DNA from: a bacterium | Lineage (GTDB): Bacteria; Omnitrophota; Gorgyraeia; Gygaellales; UBA12090 | DNA: 6,787 nucleotides | Assembly (NCBI GenBank): GCA_004299495.1 | Contig: SCPY01000127.1 | Location: 1-6,787, forward strand | Direction of reading: 5' to 3' | Shown here: positions 5,640 to 6,787 of the stretch, piece by piece | Layout of the letters: each line of letters opens with the position of its first letter | How positions within the stretch are numbered: position 1 is the first letter of the stretch | Notes under the pieces: model-generated | Databases searched by the model: none | The model's input: only the letters and a program-made list of their open reading frames with translations | What the model was told of the DNA's origin: nothing | Made by a program: the position numbers and the translations under genes

Positions 5640-6787
5640 ATGAAGAATAAGGCTGCAATTTTTCTGGCAGGTATAATGGGCTTAAACCTTATACTTACGC
5701 TAATCGGAATTAACTGGGGCCTGCCTGACCGTTGGTGTGTTGATGAGCAAGCGGCAAATTCCCTGAAACTCTTAGCCTCCGGCTCAATATTTAGCGTTGT
5801 CACCAATGTGCACCCGCAGCTCTATAATTTATTCTTGGGTGCGCTTTTTATCCCTTATATCGCGCTTAAGAAAATCATCGGTTTTCCTTTGCTGGATGCT
5901 GCCTCAATGGCTGGGATTTCCTGGATGGAGATGGCGCATAATTACCCTGGGTTTGCAACCCAGATTTACTTAATTGCCCGGGTTTCTTCCGTATGCTTGA
6001 GTATTCTTACGCTTTACCTTTTATACCGCATCGCGAAGATTATGCACGGAAAGAAACCGGCGCTGTTTGCCTGCCTTACTTTAGGGGTGAGCATGGGCTT
6101 TGTTGAGACTAATCATCTGGCAAAACATACCAGCTTAGTCGTCTTTCTTGTGCTCTTGGTACTCTTTTTCTGCCTGAAGGCCGTCACTAAAATTATGCAT
6201 ATGCGCAGGTATATTTATCTTGCCTCGTTTACCTGCGGCCTAGCGGCAACAGCAAAGCTTGACGGTATTATTTCCTCCCTTTTTATTCTAGGAGCCTTTG
6301 TTTATTTTGCTTTTCAGAATAAGTTTCACGGCCATTCTGAAGAGAGGATAAAGCTTATTACCATGAAATTTATGCTTGCCTGCGCCTTATTGTTTGCGGC
6401 AGGGGTTTTAACCGGCTGGCCGGCGGTACTGGTAAGCTTCGAGAGGTATTATCAGACACGTTACACTAATAACGGCATTTTTTACGGAGGCTTTCACAAG
6501 CCGAGTCTGCCTTATCTTTTTGCCGTAGCAGAGAAGTTTAAAGACAGCGTTATCCTGCTTGTGCGCAATTTCAGCCTGCCTTTAGGCGTATTTGTCTTCT
6601 GCGGGATATGGGATTTCCTGCGCAATATAAGAAAATATCCCTATGCCGCAGTGATCGGCACTATGCTTATTCCTTATATCTTTATCTGCCTTGCCTATTT
6701 TACGGAATACCCCGGCATATCCACAAAACTTATCGTTCACGCAATTGTTATTTTCTCCATATTCAGCGGAAAAGTTATCGCTGATTT
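5640..6787 (+). CDS. GT39/PMT-like polytopic membrane glycosyltransferase, N-terminal part (3' end outside window)
   Basis: An open frame of about 382 codons runs from ATG 5640 off the window end without a stop. The protein is strongly hydrophobic. TM1 lies near residues 5-24, followed by NWGLPDRWCVDEQA (25-38), the first outer loop carrying D35-E36 where GT39/ArnT enzymes keep a catalytic or metal-binding acidic pair. Then come HPQLYNLFLGALFIPY (58-73), comparable to the HPPLY motif; LIARVSSVCLSILTLYLLYRI (111-131); GFVETNHLAKHTSLVVFLVLL; and GLAATAKLDGI, like the GLxxxTKYxG block of bacterial dolichyl-phosphate-mannose-mannosyltransferase-like proteins. About eight or more membrane segments are visible. 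Such enzymes use a polyprenyl-phosphate sugar donor on the periplasmic side. The start follows the FAD gene stop by 5 bases; GGAGG (5621-5625) is 14 bases upstream, and no better in-frame start is seen. Donor and acceptor are unknown. Confidence 0.8.
   Translation, partial: MKNKAAIFLAGIMGLNLILTLIGINWGLPDRWCVDEQAANSLKLLASGSIFSVVTNVHPQLYNLFLGALFIPYIALKKIIGFPLLDAASMAGISWMEMAHNYPGFATQIYLIARVSSVCLSILTLYLLYRIAKIMHGKKPALFACLTLGVSMGFVETNHLAKHTSLVVFLVLLVLFFCLKAVTKIMHMRRYIYLASFTCGLAATAKLDGIISSLFILGAFVYFAFQNKFHGHSEERIKLITMKFMLACALLFAAGVLTGWPAVLVSFERYYQTRYTNNGIFYGGFHKPSLPYLFAVAEKFKDSVILLVRNFSLPLGVFVFCGIWDFLRNIRKYPYAAVIGTMLIPYIFICLAYFTEYPGISTKLIVHAIVIFSIFSGKVIAD

Overview
The window is a single co-directional block of seven protein genes on the + strand, five complete and two cut by the window edges. 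It has the look of part of a bacterial cell-surface glycan or glycoconjugate gene cluster. Genes either overlap (8, 8 and 4 bases) or are separated by 5-21 bases. No promoter, terminator, RNA gene, repeat array or mobile element is visible, so the whole window is probably the interior of one operon.

Layout: 2-367 is the C-terminal end of an integral membrane protein that looks like a GT39/ArnT-type (GT-C) glycosyltransferase. 360-1319 is an extended SDR sugar-nucleotide enzyme with an STSEVYG motif (4,6-dehydratase or decarboxylase-like). 1341-2273 is a second extended SDR of a different subtype (epimerase or reductase-like). 2266-3453 is a DegT/DnrJ/EryC1 PLP aminotransferase whose motifs resemble the AHBA-synthase / scyllo-inosose-aminotransferase branch. 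3450-4211 is an AAC(3)-family N-acetyltransferase. 4219-5634 is an FAD-dependent protein of the protoporphyrinogen-oxidase / UDP-galactopyranose-mutase-like superfamily. 5640-6787 is the N-terminal ~382 residues of another GT39-like multi-pass membrane glycosyltransferase, open at the window end.

Working model (inference): the two SDRs convert a sugar nucleotide to a keto or epimerised sugar, the aminotransferase installs an amino group, and the AAC(3)-like enzyme acetylates it. The FAD protein performs a ring or redox rearrangement on this sugar or another, and the flanking GT-C membrane proteins transfer a lipid-linked sugar on the outer face of the membrane. The exact sugar cannot be read from sequence. 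The unusual element is an AAC(3)-fold enzyme placed directly after an aminotransferase, where a GNAT or left-handed beta-helix acetyltransferase is more usual.

Organism: medium G+C, AGGAG-type ribosome sites and compact operon packing indicate a bacterium. The general style (GT39 proteins interleaved with SDR, DegT and FAD enzymes) is reminiscent of uncultured lineages such as Omnitrophota or other PVC/candidate-phylum genomes. This is an impression only, because the window holds no phylogenetic marker.
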